Assembly: GCA_024734555.1 (NCBI GenBank)
Contig: JANPWX010000077.1
Span: 5,394,399 to 5,458,398 of the forward strand
Direction: 5' to 3'
DNA: 64,000 nt
Origin: Trochalopteron elliotii
Lineage: Eukaryota; Chordata; Aves; Passeriformes; Leiothrichidae
The notes under the pieces were generated by a model, which saw only the letters and a list, made by a program, of their open reading frames with translations, was not told where the DNA came from and did not search any database. Below are positions 12,801 through 25,713 of this stretch, in pieces (position 1 is the stretch's first letter; the number at the start of each line of letters is the position of its first letter). The position numbers and the translations under genes were made by a program.

Positions 12801-13333
12801 AGGAAATTGCATCTAAGTGTTCCTGTGTGTGGAAAAAAAGTAAGAATTATTTCTTCCCCTTGTATATTTATCATATTACAATTCTTCCTTCTGTCCTCTG
12901 TCTGTTAACTGCTAAACTGTGCAATATTTCATGTATTTTCCATTCTTCTCTTAGAAAAAAGATCTCAGCTATTCAAAGTTACATTGTCCACTCCTCAGTC
13001 TTGTTGAAACAAGCTGATATGATGCACAAAATATTTTTTGACTGTTATCAATTCAGCTCCAGTTTCTGAGATGTTTCTTATGATAAACAGTTTCTCAAAA
13101 TCAACATTTATTTACTGAGAGCAGCACCTGATATACACAACAAGAAATCTTTAGGAATATTGGTATATTTCAATGTAAGCTCAAACAAAATTGGGTATAA
13201 AATATGTAAATGTCACTCTTTGTAAAGGAGATTTTCTGATGTGAGACTGAAGCAGGCAAGCTGAAAATGCAGGACTGTAATATGCATTTAGAACACCTGC
13301 TCCCTGGAGACACAGAGGATCCTGTGCCACAGA

Positions 13334-13373
13334 AGTGTGTGCAAACTAGTCACCTGCAATCCCTTCAAACATT
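13334..13373 (+). repeat. 40-bp dispersed repeat, copy 1
   Basis: Forty bases beginning AGTGTGTGCAAACT match 14882-14921 with one difference (A versus G at the fifteenth position). Weaker similarity extends perhaps 15-20 bases to the left of both copies. It matches no repeat family that I recall. Confidence 0.85.
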
Positions 13374-14881
13374 GCAACAGTACCTTAACTCCCACAATGT
13401 GTGGCAGAGTTCTGAGACACTTCTTTGCACAAAGGAACACGAGTAACTTACCCTTTTAAGTACTGAGTGCTTGATACCTGAATATATTTCAGGATTTTGA
13501 GAAAAGAGGTAACTCCTGTAAAGATTTTGTGGACTTTTTAGAAACAGTTTCATGAGCAGCCCCCACCAAAACCAGAAGAATCTGAGAAAGTCCAGAGGGA
13601 ACTGCTCCGAGTCTTAGCCATTTTCTTATATCTGTCCCCAGCACCAAAAATTATATATATAAAAATATGTGTGTGTGTGTATACATATATTTAAAGCAAG
13701 ATACTTGCAAAAATTTCGTTTGGAGCACAGTTAAGTGAATGTTTAAACTAGAACAGAGGAGATGGCAACTTCTGTCAGAGGTGATAGTGAAGAATTGGGC
13801 CTGTGCTAACCACCTAGCATATGGCAGCTGCTGAAGTCTTTGAATCTCATTTTCAGTGACAATGTTACAGAGCACTGTAACTATCTATAGATTTGTATAA
13901 CAGATACAAACATACAGAGCTTTATAGAAAGACCAGGTGCACTGCCATCAGATGCCTAAAATGAATCCACATATTAGTTCACAGGGTGTCTTTTTTTCAA
14001 TCTGTGACCTCATGCTAGGTGGTAAAATACAGAAGAAAAAACAGAGGAGATTAATTTCCACATATTACTAGGGATAATCAGGATTCTCTTTCACAAGACT
14101 TTCACTAAAATTAATGTGCTAATTTTGGTTTTGGTAGTCTTACAGCAACCCTTTCTTGAATGGAAATAAAATTTCATCAAGAAATCAAAACTGTTCTAAA
14201 TATACACTGTATTTCCTCTAGACTACAGCATAATCTGATTCCCCTTAGAGAAATTTAATATCAGGAATTATAAAATTTTACTTGCAAAAGTCAATCCTTT
14301 TGCTTCTATTTTAAGTAGAAAAGTTAAATGTTGAAATAAATACATTTATTATCAGGCATATCTACTTAGAGACTGAAGAGAAATTTTTTAGTCTATTTGA
14401 TGGTCTCATGGTGAATAAATATGCTGACAGAATATTGTCTTTGTATCTGCACCAGGAAAACACCTGCTGATCAATTAGAATGAAGAAATAGAGTCTGGTT
14501 TGGGAAGACTAGTAAATTAATAAAATATATTTGAGTACCAGAAATAACTAGCTTGGGACTGGAATCCTCTATTTTCTCTATTTTCTCCTTCTTTGGTTAA
14601 ATACTGCCTAAGAAATCCTGAGAACCTCAGATGGCTGTTGGCAACTTGATAGCAGGAGAGATCAGTTCTCACTGTCCCCAGTGGTACATATAAAACTCAT
14701 TCTGGTTTTTAATCACACTCTATATGTACAGATATACACATCAATTGTTCAGTGAGCAGGGAGATGAACTGGATGTTTTCCCTCATGTATTTCTACTCCA
14801 CACATCCATCCCTCCACAGTCCCTTGAGAGCCCCAGATCTTTGGTCAGCAAAGCAGCAGCATGTGCTGTCCTGCAGCCAGC

Positions 14882-14921
14882 AGTGTGTGCAAACTGGTCA
14901 CCTGCAATCCCTTCAAACATT
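14882..14921 (+). repeat. 40-bp dispersed repeat, copy 2
   Basis: Second copy of the segment at 13334-13373, same orientation, 1548 bases downstream and 39 of 40 identical. Either a local duplication or two fragments of one unrecognised family. Confidence 0.85.
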
Positions 14922-16299
14922 ACAGAGATGGATTACAATGGCTTTCATTTTGACAGCAGCCCTTATTTGAGTCTCTCTTGCCTTCATGGCCATCACTTTC
15001 TGCAAACTGTGTAGGAAGTTTCGGGTCCTGGGTCCTCTGGTCTGTTAGATTTGGTTGCCACATAGCAACCAGTTCAAAAATTGTTACAGAGGAAGAACGA
15101 GCAAGATGTATGGTCATGCCCTTGCACCATCTGATGGCCTAACCCTCATTCCTCTCAGAAACTAAACTAAACTCTTGCACATATGTGTATATATTTACGT
15201 TAGGGAAAATGCTAGCGCAGTTATCTCATTTTAAATATACAGATTATAAAAACTGCTGAAGAACAGTTCAAACAGAAAAGCAAGGGATTTTATGTGATAC
15301 CATTTTAGCTATTTCACAGTTTAAACAAAGCAGTCATGGCACTTTTCATTTCACCTACATCAAAGTGTAGCACATGCAAACCATAGATTCAGGCAGTTGA
15401 AGATCCTAACTCAATCTAAGAGTAACCTTGTGAAGGGAGGCTAATGCTTGCTTACCCAGTTTTATTCGATGTCTTTAAAGTGTGGCTGCAACAGCCTCAA
15501 GCCAACATGTGAAGTCTGAAGTGTGTGTTGGAATTCTATCAAATGATGTGAAACAATAAACTCCTGAAAGCAGTAATGCCATTAAAAAATCAGTTTCAGG
15601 TACCTTGTCATCCAAGGAGTTAAAGATAGCAATGAATCCAAGCAGGATTTTGCTTTTTGGCAGCTCTGGAAAAATAACCATAGATTTTTATAGAAACCAT
15701 AAAACAGTACGATGAATTATTTTTTTAAGTGTTCTTGGACCAACTCTTGCATTTCTGTAACAAAAAAAATCCTTTAAAAGCAAACAGAAGCTTTTGTGAG
15801 GGTACAGCAGGAAAGCATTGGTCAGCAGCCTGTCTTTTAGGAAAAGGCTGATGCACTACTAATAGCTACATTCACAAATTTCCAGTAGAACAGTACTTAG
15901 ATTTCCATAAAAGATACTCTAAAGAGTGGCAGAAAGCCCCAAAGCTGCAGAATACCTGCTAGTCAGCAAGGCTTGGTTCCTGTCTCTCCTGCTCAAGTGT
16001 CTCAGTGTTATGTAACAGGAGAAGGGAATGTTCCTCTCTTTTGGCAAAGGACACTGAACCAAAGCAATTTGTCTTGATGGGGCTGAGCAGGGCACATGAA
16101 ACCGAGTGAGTTATTGCGGCCTGCGGTTTCAGGAACTGGTTTAAAGATAGCCTCCAAATTATCAAAATTTACATAAAGAAGGACATCTGACTATGGCCAT
16201 GAAATACTTCTACCAAGTTTGGAAAGCAAAACTCAAGCAATGAATGGTCTATGTCATAAATGAATTTTTTGGCTGGATGAACAGGCCAGAGAAGAAAGA

Positions 16300-16640
16300 A
16301 CATTGAATAAGCAAAGGTTTTAATATTCTGACAATTATAAACAGTCCTTTGTTTTTTTCTTTTTCTCTTATATGCACGAGGGTGTCGGCTGGGGAAGCTA
16401 TATATTCATAAAACATCTGGTGTTCAGCTTGTTGTTATAATCAATCAGTCTTTTTATTTTATTTTTCCAACACTGCAGAAAAAAATAAAAGGACTTGGAC
16501 TGCTTAATTAAAGAACCAAAGCCTTTTCCTTCTGGAAACAAGGCAGTGGGTTATGACTCACAGTCAATTATTTGCAAGATTTGTCTTAAAGGAGGGAACT
16601 CCTCATGGTTGGAAAGAGCAGTTTCTTGTGGTTTTAATAT
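16300..16640. promoter_or_regulatory. Candidate conserved noncoding block
   Basis: A block containing a palindromic homeodomain core TTAATTAA (16504-16511) and a perfect AP-1/TRE site TGACTCA (16554-16560) in a setting of A/T-rich homeobox-like words. It has no coding frame and no repeat signature. The composition resembles vertebrate distal enhancers, but this is pattern judgement only and conservation was not tested. Confidence 0.2.
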
Positions 16641-19600
16641 CTTATGGTAAAAACTGTTGAACAGATCATCTCCAGGGCAATTATTTACTCTCAAGACAGA
16701 GAATGGCATTGCTGATTAACTGTTTTAAGGCATTTACAGTGATTAGTCCTGATTTAGAGAGACTATATATAGTGGGAAAATGATACTTAAGCTTTTATTC
16801 CCTACAATTATAAATGTAGTAATAACACAAGCATGCATAGTCATATAAACATAAACATACATAAAAGATAATTAAGCATACATAGTAATAACACTTTCAC
16901 ATAACTGCAATGCTTCCTGGCTCCCATCATTTGCAATAAGGCATTACAGCTTCCCCAAATGATTTATACCCTGCCAGCACTAAGTTCGAAACCTCATTCA
17001 GCAGCTAGTTACCCCATTTGGTAATGGTTGTATTTTTTTGCACCTTACAAATAGAGGGGGACATTTGAAAAAGCTTTTCTCAGCCTACTGTCCCTGCAGA
17101 GGACAGAGAAGGTATTGTCTGCAGGATTGCTGAAAATCTGATTCTGTTTCTGAAAGTTTTGTTAGTGACACTAACGACACTATCTGCAGTCTTACCAGTA
17201 CTTCTAGTGTCACTCAAATGGAGAGGGGACAAACAACTCCTTAGCACCTACATCCCAACTGTACCCTCGCATTCAGAACTTTGGACTCTGAGAAATGTAA
17301 AAAGAAATACTGAAAATTAAATTACTTATCAGCCACACCTCTTTCAATTTGTGCCAAGATGTGCCATGTGTATGTGTGCGTTTGTGCTTGCACATTGACC
17401 TAACTACATGCTTACCATTAACATGCTACACCTGAACCTCTTTTAGGCATCAGAAGGAACCTGATGGAAGATATTTAGGCATCTCGTGTGACAACAGATA
17501 CACACTCTCGGGTATTTGAATCCTGTTCCAGTTCTTCACTTCCCCATTGACATGAAAAGAAGTTCAGTTCTCTAGTTTACATGCAGAAACTTTTAATTAG
17601 GTACCCAAACTTATGTGTCTTAATTTGAGGATGAACCCTGGTTAGGCAGTGTGATTTCAGCACTCACTGGACTTTGCTGACCAATTCTGACTCTGTCAGT
17701 GATAGAGTGAGCTTAGAGAGTCAGTAATCATAGGAATTATAGATGCAAAATGTGATTAGTAGACATTTTTGCAATTGTGTAAATAGGACATAGAACACAT
17801 TTTCACATGTAAAATAATACTTTAAAACTCAAAAATGTCTTTGAATTCTTTCATCTCTTTGAAAGCCTTTTTTTCCCCCAAGGTTCATCTCTCATAAACA
17901 TATTAAAACACCACAAGCAAACAAGTAAGATAATTCACTGATGAAATGACTCGCCACATAAGCACACTCACTCTGCAGCAAACCTCACCATGACTTTGCC
18001 GTGCCTACACATTAATGAAAAAATCTTGTGTTTTGTAAATAAGCTCTGCAAAGTCTGGTGGAAAAGTGCTTTCTTCCTTATTTCATCAATAAAGTTACTA
18101 TGTGACTTTTAAAAAATTCCACTGCACTAGGAAAATTTCTGTTTCCTTTTATGTCCAGATTTAGCAAGTTTTTCAAAGCCCTTCTTATTAAGAAAAGTTG
18201 TGGCTGGAAACATGGATAAGTAGCTACAACGATTCCAGAAGTTATAAATATTCGGGTTATGATATTCAAGAAATTATCCTCTCTGAGGTGGGCTTTATTG
18301 TCTCCTAGGGCCCACCTGCAGCTAGGTAAGGGCCTCCCAAAGTGAAGTGGATGGCCCTAAATGATCATAGGTGGTTTTTAAAAAATAAACATAAAATTAG
18401 TTTCACACCTACTTAGACAGTTTAGAATTTTAATGTGCAAAGTCTGCCAGGGCTTTGCAGCAAAATAAGGCCATGCATTCAAGCTCCCTGAAGCCAATCA
18501 GAAAGCCAGGCTGAGTACTACCCATTTTGCAATTAGGTATCACTGCTCCATTCTAGAGCATATCATCAACAAACAAACCGTTGCTTTGATCACATTTTAA
18601 CATGTAGATGCTAAAATAAACCCTAACAATACTTGAAAAACAATGTTCTGCCCTCAAAAGCACCAAGAGATGAGATCCGTTTCATGCCCGCAATCTAGCA
18701 CGTAGCAGGTTTTCCAAATTTTTCTGAACGTGCTCCCCCACCACCCCCCCTCCTTCCTGCTGAGAGGCTCCCTCTAGGCGGATTTTGATACATTTATAGT
18801 TTTACTTTGTGCCTTCTGGATGGCTGGTAAGCCTGTCACAGGTCAAAAGCTTTATACCTGGAGTTGCCAGCCACATGACAGGTCAGTCAAGTCTCCTCCA
18901 AGGTGTCCTGTCTGGCCACACACATTCCCCTGACATTTTCATGGAGCAGCAGCCGACAGGCAGCCCGAGCACTGCCCCTGAGCTGCACGTGCAGCCCATC
19001 CAGCAGGTCCTGCATTTATCTTGGATTTATTCCACATCTGCCAAACACCCCTTACACACATCTCCAATTTGGAAAAGCTCTAGGTATGACTGGGCTTTAG
19101 TCAAACCACTCACTGCCTTTAGAGGAGGGATGGAGAAAGGTATGTTTCACTGGTTTAAATCAGCTTTTCTTTATGTCACTCAACACTGGACAGTGCTTTT
19201 TCTTACTGGAGCCCTGGTATTCTGAGTGATTTAACTCTACCACCTCTATTTCACTTTTGAAGGAGCATGACGAGGCAGCTTCAGACTGTGCAGATTTCCT
19301 ATATTGCCTGTGGATCCTAAATAGGCATCAGCCTTTGCTGTTGTTGGCATTTGTTTGCATTTCTACGAAAGGAAATTTATGCATCCTAAAAAAGCCTTGC
19401 CAATTAACTCTGCATTGTTTAGTTTGTTTTTGCCATTTGCTTACAGTTACTCTCAAATCCCAAACAATAAGAATTTAAGATAGCAGGATAATTCTATTGC
19501 TGGTTTTTAGCAGTGCATTTTGTATGAATGGGCTTCAGTTCCACAAAGTTCCTGCCCAGTATCACATTTTTAATGCCCTTATAATCAAATTCATTAAAGG

Positions 19601-22217
19601 ACTACAGTTCCAGAAGTGCACCTATAGTTGAATCTGGTTAACTTAGCAAAGGACGGGTGTCTGAGGAGGACTCCACCACAGCTAGTATATTATTCATACA
19701 GGGAAACAATTTAGGAAATAATACATAACGATTTAGAGAAAAAAAATTAAAATTCTTGCTCTGCCAGACAGTCTTGGCACTCCCCTATACAATTATAATA
19801 AGCAAGATAATTTATAAGCGCTAATAAGCTCTCTGTCTTTCTTTTGATGTGAAACAACATGCTCTCTGTGACATCAGACTTGTGAGCCATCCTGGGCAGA
19901 CACAACTCAGGCATCACTCCCACCAGCCCACCACCTCTACAGCCCTGGCTGCAGTCACATGGCCGCTTTGCATCAGCTGGAACAAATGCCTTTTGCCATG
20001 CAGACACAGATTCAGGATAAAGGTGTCCCTGAAATATTTCCTCTCTTTGTTCCTTATCCGATCCCAGCCACTTGGAGTCTGTGAGCCAGAATTATTTCCA
20101 GCTTTTCCTTTACTAGGCTTCTGCTGCTGATAACAATAACACCACTTTTATATAATAGCCTATATCCAGGTCTAGGGTGGCTAATTTAGCATCCAGCTCT
20201 AGGGCACCTGGTGCATATCCCCATCCCCCGAGCAACACAGTCCTGCTAAATGATGTAACGTGCTTCTCTCTTCTCTCAGTGGAGAGTGGAGTGTGTGTCT
20301 TTGAAGAGCTCCAGAAGACAAACCAAGCACCCTAGGCATCTATTTCTCTCTACAGACTGAACAAGGAGTCCTTGTAAACAGTGCGACTCCTCCCTACTGA
20401 AACCCAGATCATCTCCCTTTCTTCCAAGAAGAGGACCCACATCCAGAAAGATGGGTATTTTTGCACAGCAGTGGAATTGTTAGAACATGTGCAGTCTCAA
20501 GATTCTACTCAACATAAAACATTTGTGAAAGTGTCCCCTATTTCATCATTATGATCCAGCTAAAAAGAGAAGGTTTAAATAGAACAGATTAAAGTGCCAG
20601 TTGTCCTTTCTAGCTTGCTTACACTAGCAACCACACCATTATAATTTCTGCAGGGGATAGAACAGCATTAGCACTGTAAAGGAAATGTAAAATTACTTCA
20701 GAAGCTATGATTTTAATTACAGTCAGTGGAATGGGGAAAATGGCAGAGTAGGAAATAAAAATACAAAGAGAGTATAAATAGCATTGCCTCTTAGGACAGT
20801 ACTATTTATCTTACTCTGGGTATAAAGTTGCTTTATTTTCTTAACTTCCTGCTTTGGAAAGCAGCCACTAAATTAAAAGGAAATGTGGTTTTGTAATGCA
20901 AGGAAGATTTTTTTCTCTAAATTATAAACCTAGAGAACCCAAAGCAATGACTAATTTAAAAACCAAGTTGGAGAAAGATTTAGCTGATTCCAAATTATTT
21001 TAAAGAAAAGGAAGGAAAAGAAATGAGGAAGGAATTCCTTTCCAAATAAAAAGAATTCAAATTAATAGTGATTATTAGGAACAGCTTCCCTTTCTCATAT
21101 ATTCATTTTTTGACTGGTTTTGCCTTTTTCACATGCATCAGCAAAGTTATCAGTGAAGGAAATAACACTGAAAGAAATGTCTACCCATAATGTAAAGTGC
21201 TACTTATTTTCAGTAAGGATATCATAATTCCCTAAATGGATACCTAGAAAAAGAAGCAAAGAAGGAAGCAAATTTTGAAATCAATTCCTTAAAGAAAATA
21301 TATAAACCTGAGATTAATGGATGAGTGTATGATAGGTTTGCTTAAACACACAGCCCTGTTGTGGTTGTAGTCACCACAGGATAACCCAGTGGATCCCTGG
21401 CTTCCATGCCAGAAACAGATTCCACATGGACCCTGGGCTGTGTTTCCCAGCACCAAGTGGACATATTTAGTACCTCAGGGCACCTTGAATAGCTCCAAAC
21501 GCCTTTGTTTGAAACTGGACCTCTCCCACAGCATCATCATTCCCCATCCTTATTTTTGAAAGCACTTCTTAACTTCTTCCTTGATACCCAGTATTTTATT
21601 TGTACCTCAGGCCCATTCAGCACACCATATTGTAGTGTTATGGTAGCACAAGTAACAGCTGTGTCTCTGCTGATAAATCAAAAGCCATTTGAAACTGATT
21701 GGTCTGGGCCCTCCTGAGGAAATTTGTCTTGCAGACAGGTAGCTAGGGCAGCCCAAAATACAGTCAAAGAGGTAGTTTAACAGGGTGGACCATCACAAAT
21801 CCTGCAACTCAGACTCAATCCCTAACCTGTCCACTGGAGCAGTGTAACCACATATGAGACCCAAAGATTTTAAAACTAGCAAGAATCTTCCTGAAGTCCT
21901 ACTGCAGTACTGGGCTGTGATATCTCCACAATAAAATTCTGGTCAGTCATGATGGTGAGGTTCTAAAGCTGTTTGATCCACAGAGATCTAAAATCCTACT
22001 ACCATGAAGGAAGGGATGTTTCCTCTCTGAAAGGCAGAGAAATGTGTTGTTTTAGGATAGACATGGAGCAGACTTCAGGAAAGAGGGAGAGGGGAAATAA
22101 CATCTTGCCTCTGTAGTCATTGGAGAAGGATAAGTCTGCTGAAGAGATGTCCAGCCCTGCCATCCATCCATAGTTTAGTTAAGTACTGAACACACGCCTC
22201 AAGACATCTGTCTCTCA

Positions 22218-22264
22218 CCAATCAGTAACTGTAAACCAGAGACCTGACTTTTGGATGTATAAAA
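22218..22264 (+). promoter_or_regulatory. CCAAT box plus TATA box pair
   Basis: CCAAT at 22218-22222 and TATAAAA at 22258-22264 are about 35 bases apart, the usual geometry of a pol II core promoter. A 6-bp stem (GTGGGA/TCCCAC) and an ATTAAA polyadenylation-like word with a following TTGTGT follow within 40 bases. That compact order is typical of LTR U3-R regions, so this may be a second, older LTR remnant abutting the one at 22358. Confidence 0.35.
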
Positions 22265-22510
22265 CAGGTGGGAGAGTTCCCACATGTAATTAAACTTGTG
22301 TATTGATGAAATTACCTGAAATGTTTAGATCAGATGAGACTGAGAAGGAAATATTCCTGTGGATCTGAGCCTTTGTGGAGCTGCACTGGGTGAGGAGTGG
22401 CCAGGGATGACTCACGCTCAATACAGATGGTTCCAGACAGCTCCATTCGACCAACAACAGGGCACAGCTGAGTCCTGTGTAGTGAAAGTTGTGGCACCTC
22501 ATGGAAAACA

Positions 22511-22518
22511 TATTTAAG
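22511..22518 (+). promoter_or_regulatory. LTR TATA box
   Basis: TATTTAAG in the position expected for the core promoter of the LTR at 22358-23103, about 400 bases before its polyadenylation signals. Whether it is still active is unknown. Confidence 0.5.
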
Positions 22519-22921
22519 AATGGGGAAAAAAACACAGAACTCCAGAGAGCAAACAAGAAAATGAAAGAAATGAAAAAAAAATAGAGGAGGGAAGGACAAT
22601 GTCAGAGGAGGGGAGGACATCTGCCTCAGATTTCCCTGCAGTTCACTCCCCAAGGAGACCATGGCATGGAAGGTATTTCCCTGCAACATGCTTAAACAGG
22701 CTCCTGAAAGGAACTGCAGCCCTTGGCAAAGACACATGTTGGTTGAAGGAAAAAGTCTGAGGAGTAAAGAATGGCAGGAAGAAGCTGTTCCCCATCCCCT
22801 TGTAAAACTGCTGGGAAAGAAGCTAGAGGACCTGGAAACTGAGGAGTGAAATTGAACCTGAGAGGAGCGGGAAGGTGTATTAGTTTCAGTCTTTCTCACC
22901 ATTCTAATCTTTAAAACTGGA

Positions 22922-22931
22922 AATAAATAAA
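22922..22931 (+). terminator. LTR polyadenylation signals (overlapping AATAAA)
   Basis: Two overlapping AATAAA hexamers lie in the R region of the solo LTR and are followed by a T-rich stretch. They would mark the 3' end of a proviral transcript and could end a read-through host transcript. Confidence 0.55.
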
Positions 22932-23848
22932 ATTAATTTTCTCTGTGTTCAGTCTGTTTTGTGCATAAAAGTAACTGGTGAGTGATCTCCCTGCCCTTAT
23001 TTGAGGCCATGAACTTTTCCATCCTATTTTCTCCCACCTGTCCTGTTGAGGAGGGGTAGAGAGAGAGAGGCTAGGGCAGTGTCTTGTAGGTCAGTCTACC
23101 ACAGGAAGTTAGAGTGTTCATATCTGTCATAAAATATAACTAATTCAGAGTCCTTCAAAGTCACATTGATCTAGAAGGAAAAAAATGTAAAAGTCCCTGT
23201 AAGAACATAGATGGAATTTGCATGCACTGTGCTGATTATGAAGTGATGGGAGTACAGTGCCAGGAGGTGGAGCAATGTAGAGTTGCATCACTCTGCACCA
23301 AAACACTGGCCCAAACCATTAAGTACTTCTTGTTTAACACTGAAAATCTTCTGTAGTTTTAGGAAGAGAACATTATAACCTACTTTCCTCAATATGCTGT
23401 AGCTCATCCTCATTTTCATTAGGCCCATTCACGATTGCAAGATAAATAGGAGTGCCATAAATAGAACTGTTGGCATAAACATAATTTCTGTACTTGGCAC
23501 TTGGCTTAGGTAAACAACCATGCACTTCCAGTGAGCCTTAAGTTTGGAGCCTCATCCTTTCACACTGTCAATGGCGTCTTCTACAGTTAAGCAATTTAAA
23601 TCTGAGGCAGAACTGAATTATCTGCTGGGGTTGTCTGCTTTCTTCCAGTGATTACAGATGAGCTTTGCACAAGATTGCTCCTCTGGCGCTCAGGGTGGGG
23701 GGTCAGGTCAGGATTTGAGCTGCAATGTGCCCTTGGGGCACACCCAGGGCCTCTCAGGCCAAGCAGATCCCCAGCACACCACTACTCTGCACGGCAGCAG
23801 AACAGGCTAGCTCTCACACTGTTGACCACAGCACACCAGCTGACATCT

Positions 23849-23871
23849 GATTAAACCAGCAGGGTTTAATC
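23849..23871. repeat. 9-bp stem inverted repeat
   Basis: GATTAAACC at 23849-23857 pairs exactly with GGTTTAATC at 23863-23871 across five bases. Small, with no further context to give it a role. Confidence 0.55.
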
Positions 23872-25667
23872 CCTGGGACCTGCAGGAACACTGCTCCTGG
23901 AGTAGGCAGTGCTTCTGGAGTGGGCAGTTTTTCCTCCCACTGGAGTACCAGGAGCCAAGACTTGTACCTTTCATAAAAATAAGAGACCAGTTGCAAGACA
24001 GCAATTCCTTGCTGCCAGGAGCAGAGGGAGACAGATGTCATCCTCACAGTCTGTCAGTAGCTGTGGGATTGGGGTCTCCAGGGTTTTCCTCCAGTTCTGC
24101 CAGTGATGTTAATTTGAAGTTGTGGATGTTAACATAGAAGTCGTTTAAATGATGGCATCTCAGAATTTGGCTTTTAAATGTTACGGTTTGCTGAAATAAC
24201 AGAATGCACAAAGATTAACGAGGGTAATCCCACACAACTTTCTCCTAGGAAAAGAAAAACCACAAGCAGTTTTAAAGAATAATAAGGATGTAATTCAGCA
24301 TCTAAGAGTTGGTTGTTTATCATGACTGAGACTTCTATTCCTTAGCTGAATCCATGTGGACATGCCTGGGACTGCCAATAAATTCAGTGTGCCTGGGTAG
24401 TCTGTGTGGGGTGTTCTTTCTGTGTACAATCAGCTGCAGAACTGGGGAGGTGAACAAGACCCAACATTTACTTGCAAAGGAAATAATTTTCTTGCACTAA
24501 AATACAGCTACCCAAAGTTTGACCAACACATTTGTGATTTTTACCTTGTTGTGTAATATGAGTTTGTGAATTAACTTCTTCCACAGTTTCCAGACTCCTT
24601 CAATGGCAGTGCTGTTCCAAGTGAAGCATGCAGTGAATAGTTAATCATTAATTCTTCATGGTTCATATTTGCTGTCTGCTTTACTGCGCATAGTTTGATA
24701 TAGTTCCTTCCAATAGACTTAATGCTTTCATTAGGAGTCACATGCTGGATCTTTATCTGAACTATTATCACAGTCCAGACATAGCATTACAGCCTCCCTT
24801 TGTAAGCCAAAGTTATGGAGTTCAGAAAGGCTTAAAACTTAATAAATACTATGGGTTTTATGGTAATGGAACAGCTGCAGTGGCAGACTGACACACACAC
24901 CCTGACTGAGCTGCCTAGTTGCTGTAAACAGGTGCACCTAGAGGCTAAAGCTCTTTCCTTTTTTTTTTTTTGCCCATGACACTAATTTCATTGTCAAAGT
25001 CTAGCCTGACAATTGTGTGTGTGTTGGGATAATGTAAAGGAATCCAGACACATGTGGTGAACGAAATTCCTGGCTCTTGCAAAGGGGGCAATTTTTTAAA
25101 TTGAAATTGCAGTTATCATTGTACAGATAAAACAGCCGGGCATTTGTAACAAAAAAATAAAAAAATCTTTTGTTATTATTGGAAATCATAGGCTGCTGCA
25201 TGTTATGGGGAGATTGCCCTCAGAATAACAAAAATCACCACAAAGTGGAGTGAATTATAGTACATACTGTTCATTCTAGGTACATTCCAGGAAGATCTAA
25301 ACCTTTACTTTAAATTTTCAGACATAGCTTGGGATTAGATTCATATGTGCTTTGGAAAAACTATCTTCTCACTGTGTTAAAGTGCACAAGTGGGAAGGCA
25401 GAGGCATTTGAAAACTTCAGTTCTGATGCCTTAGATCAGATCACTAGGCCTGTGGCTAACCTACTCAACCACACTAGAAACACTTTCCTCCTCCTCACTG
25501 CACATTAATCTGTCTACTTCTTGGAAGATAATCACCACAATCAGGATCAATGGTAAATAATTGCATTTGGTGTTCCCATTTGTTGACACCTTCCATAGGG
25601 GATGCAGTGAATTTAATTTATATTGGATGAATCACCTTCCACATAAAAGTGTTTTTTTTCCTTCCAG

Positions 25668-25713
25668 CCACTTTTGGAGAGTCTGCTTAACAGGATGTGA
25701 TGTCCCAAAAAGG
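25668..25713 (+). other. Candidate cryptic exon (46 bp), strong splice sites
   Basis: A strong acceptor (eight T residues, then CCTTCCAG, ending at 25667) and a strong donor (AAGG|GTAAGTG, intron starting at 25714) flank 46 bases. Frame 2 is open and reads HFWRVCLTGCDVPKR; frame 1 contains TGA. I do not recognise the peptide. Both sites match consensus unusually well, but pseudoexons of this kind are abundant in vertebrate introns. Confidence 0.2.

Larger units (their letters stand above)
9801..22357. other. Unique noncoding DNA, no gene recognised
   Basis: A+T-leaning sequence without a convincing coding frame. It contains a small hairpin (9819-9842), A/T-rich simple tracts (around 10920-10985 and 11505-11545), a repeated 40-base segment (13334 and 14882), a motif-bearing block around 16300-16640, and a CCAAT/TATA pair just before the LTR (22218-22264). 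The longest frames here, for example 18809-19225 on the plus strand, have no recognisable domain or splice context and are probably chance. Confidence 0.65.
22358..23103 (+). mobile_element. Degraded solo LTR of an avian endogenous retrovirus
   Basis: The 3' half closely follows an LTR I recall as common in bird genomes. The match includes the stretch around AGTCTGTTTTG and GTAACTGGTGAGTGATCTC (22950-22990), the GAGGAGGGG block near 23048 and a CCACA terminus at 23103. A TATTTAAG box lies at 22511-22518, and overlapping AATAAA signals occur at 22922-22927 and 22926-22931, giving U3-R-U5 order. No gag, pol or env sequence adjoins it, so it is a solo LTR. The 5' edge is uncertain (TG at 22358 or 22374), and I could not find a matching target-site duplication. 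Many substitutions suggest age. Confidence 0.75.

Noticed and set aside
17161..17215. Short dyads GTTAGTG-A-CACTAAC and a related AGTGTCACT
   Set aside because: Seven-base stems are common by chance at this scale and show no further structure.
18809..19225. 138-residue frame on the plus strand
   Set aside because: No recognisable domain or flanking splice pattern; a second overlapping frame is also open, typical of chance.
22330..22902. 190-residue frame on the minus strand
   Set aside because: It lies antisense to the solo LTR, is serine/phenylalanine-rich low-complexity sequence and has no recognisable domain.
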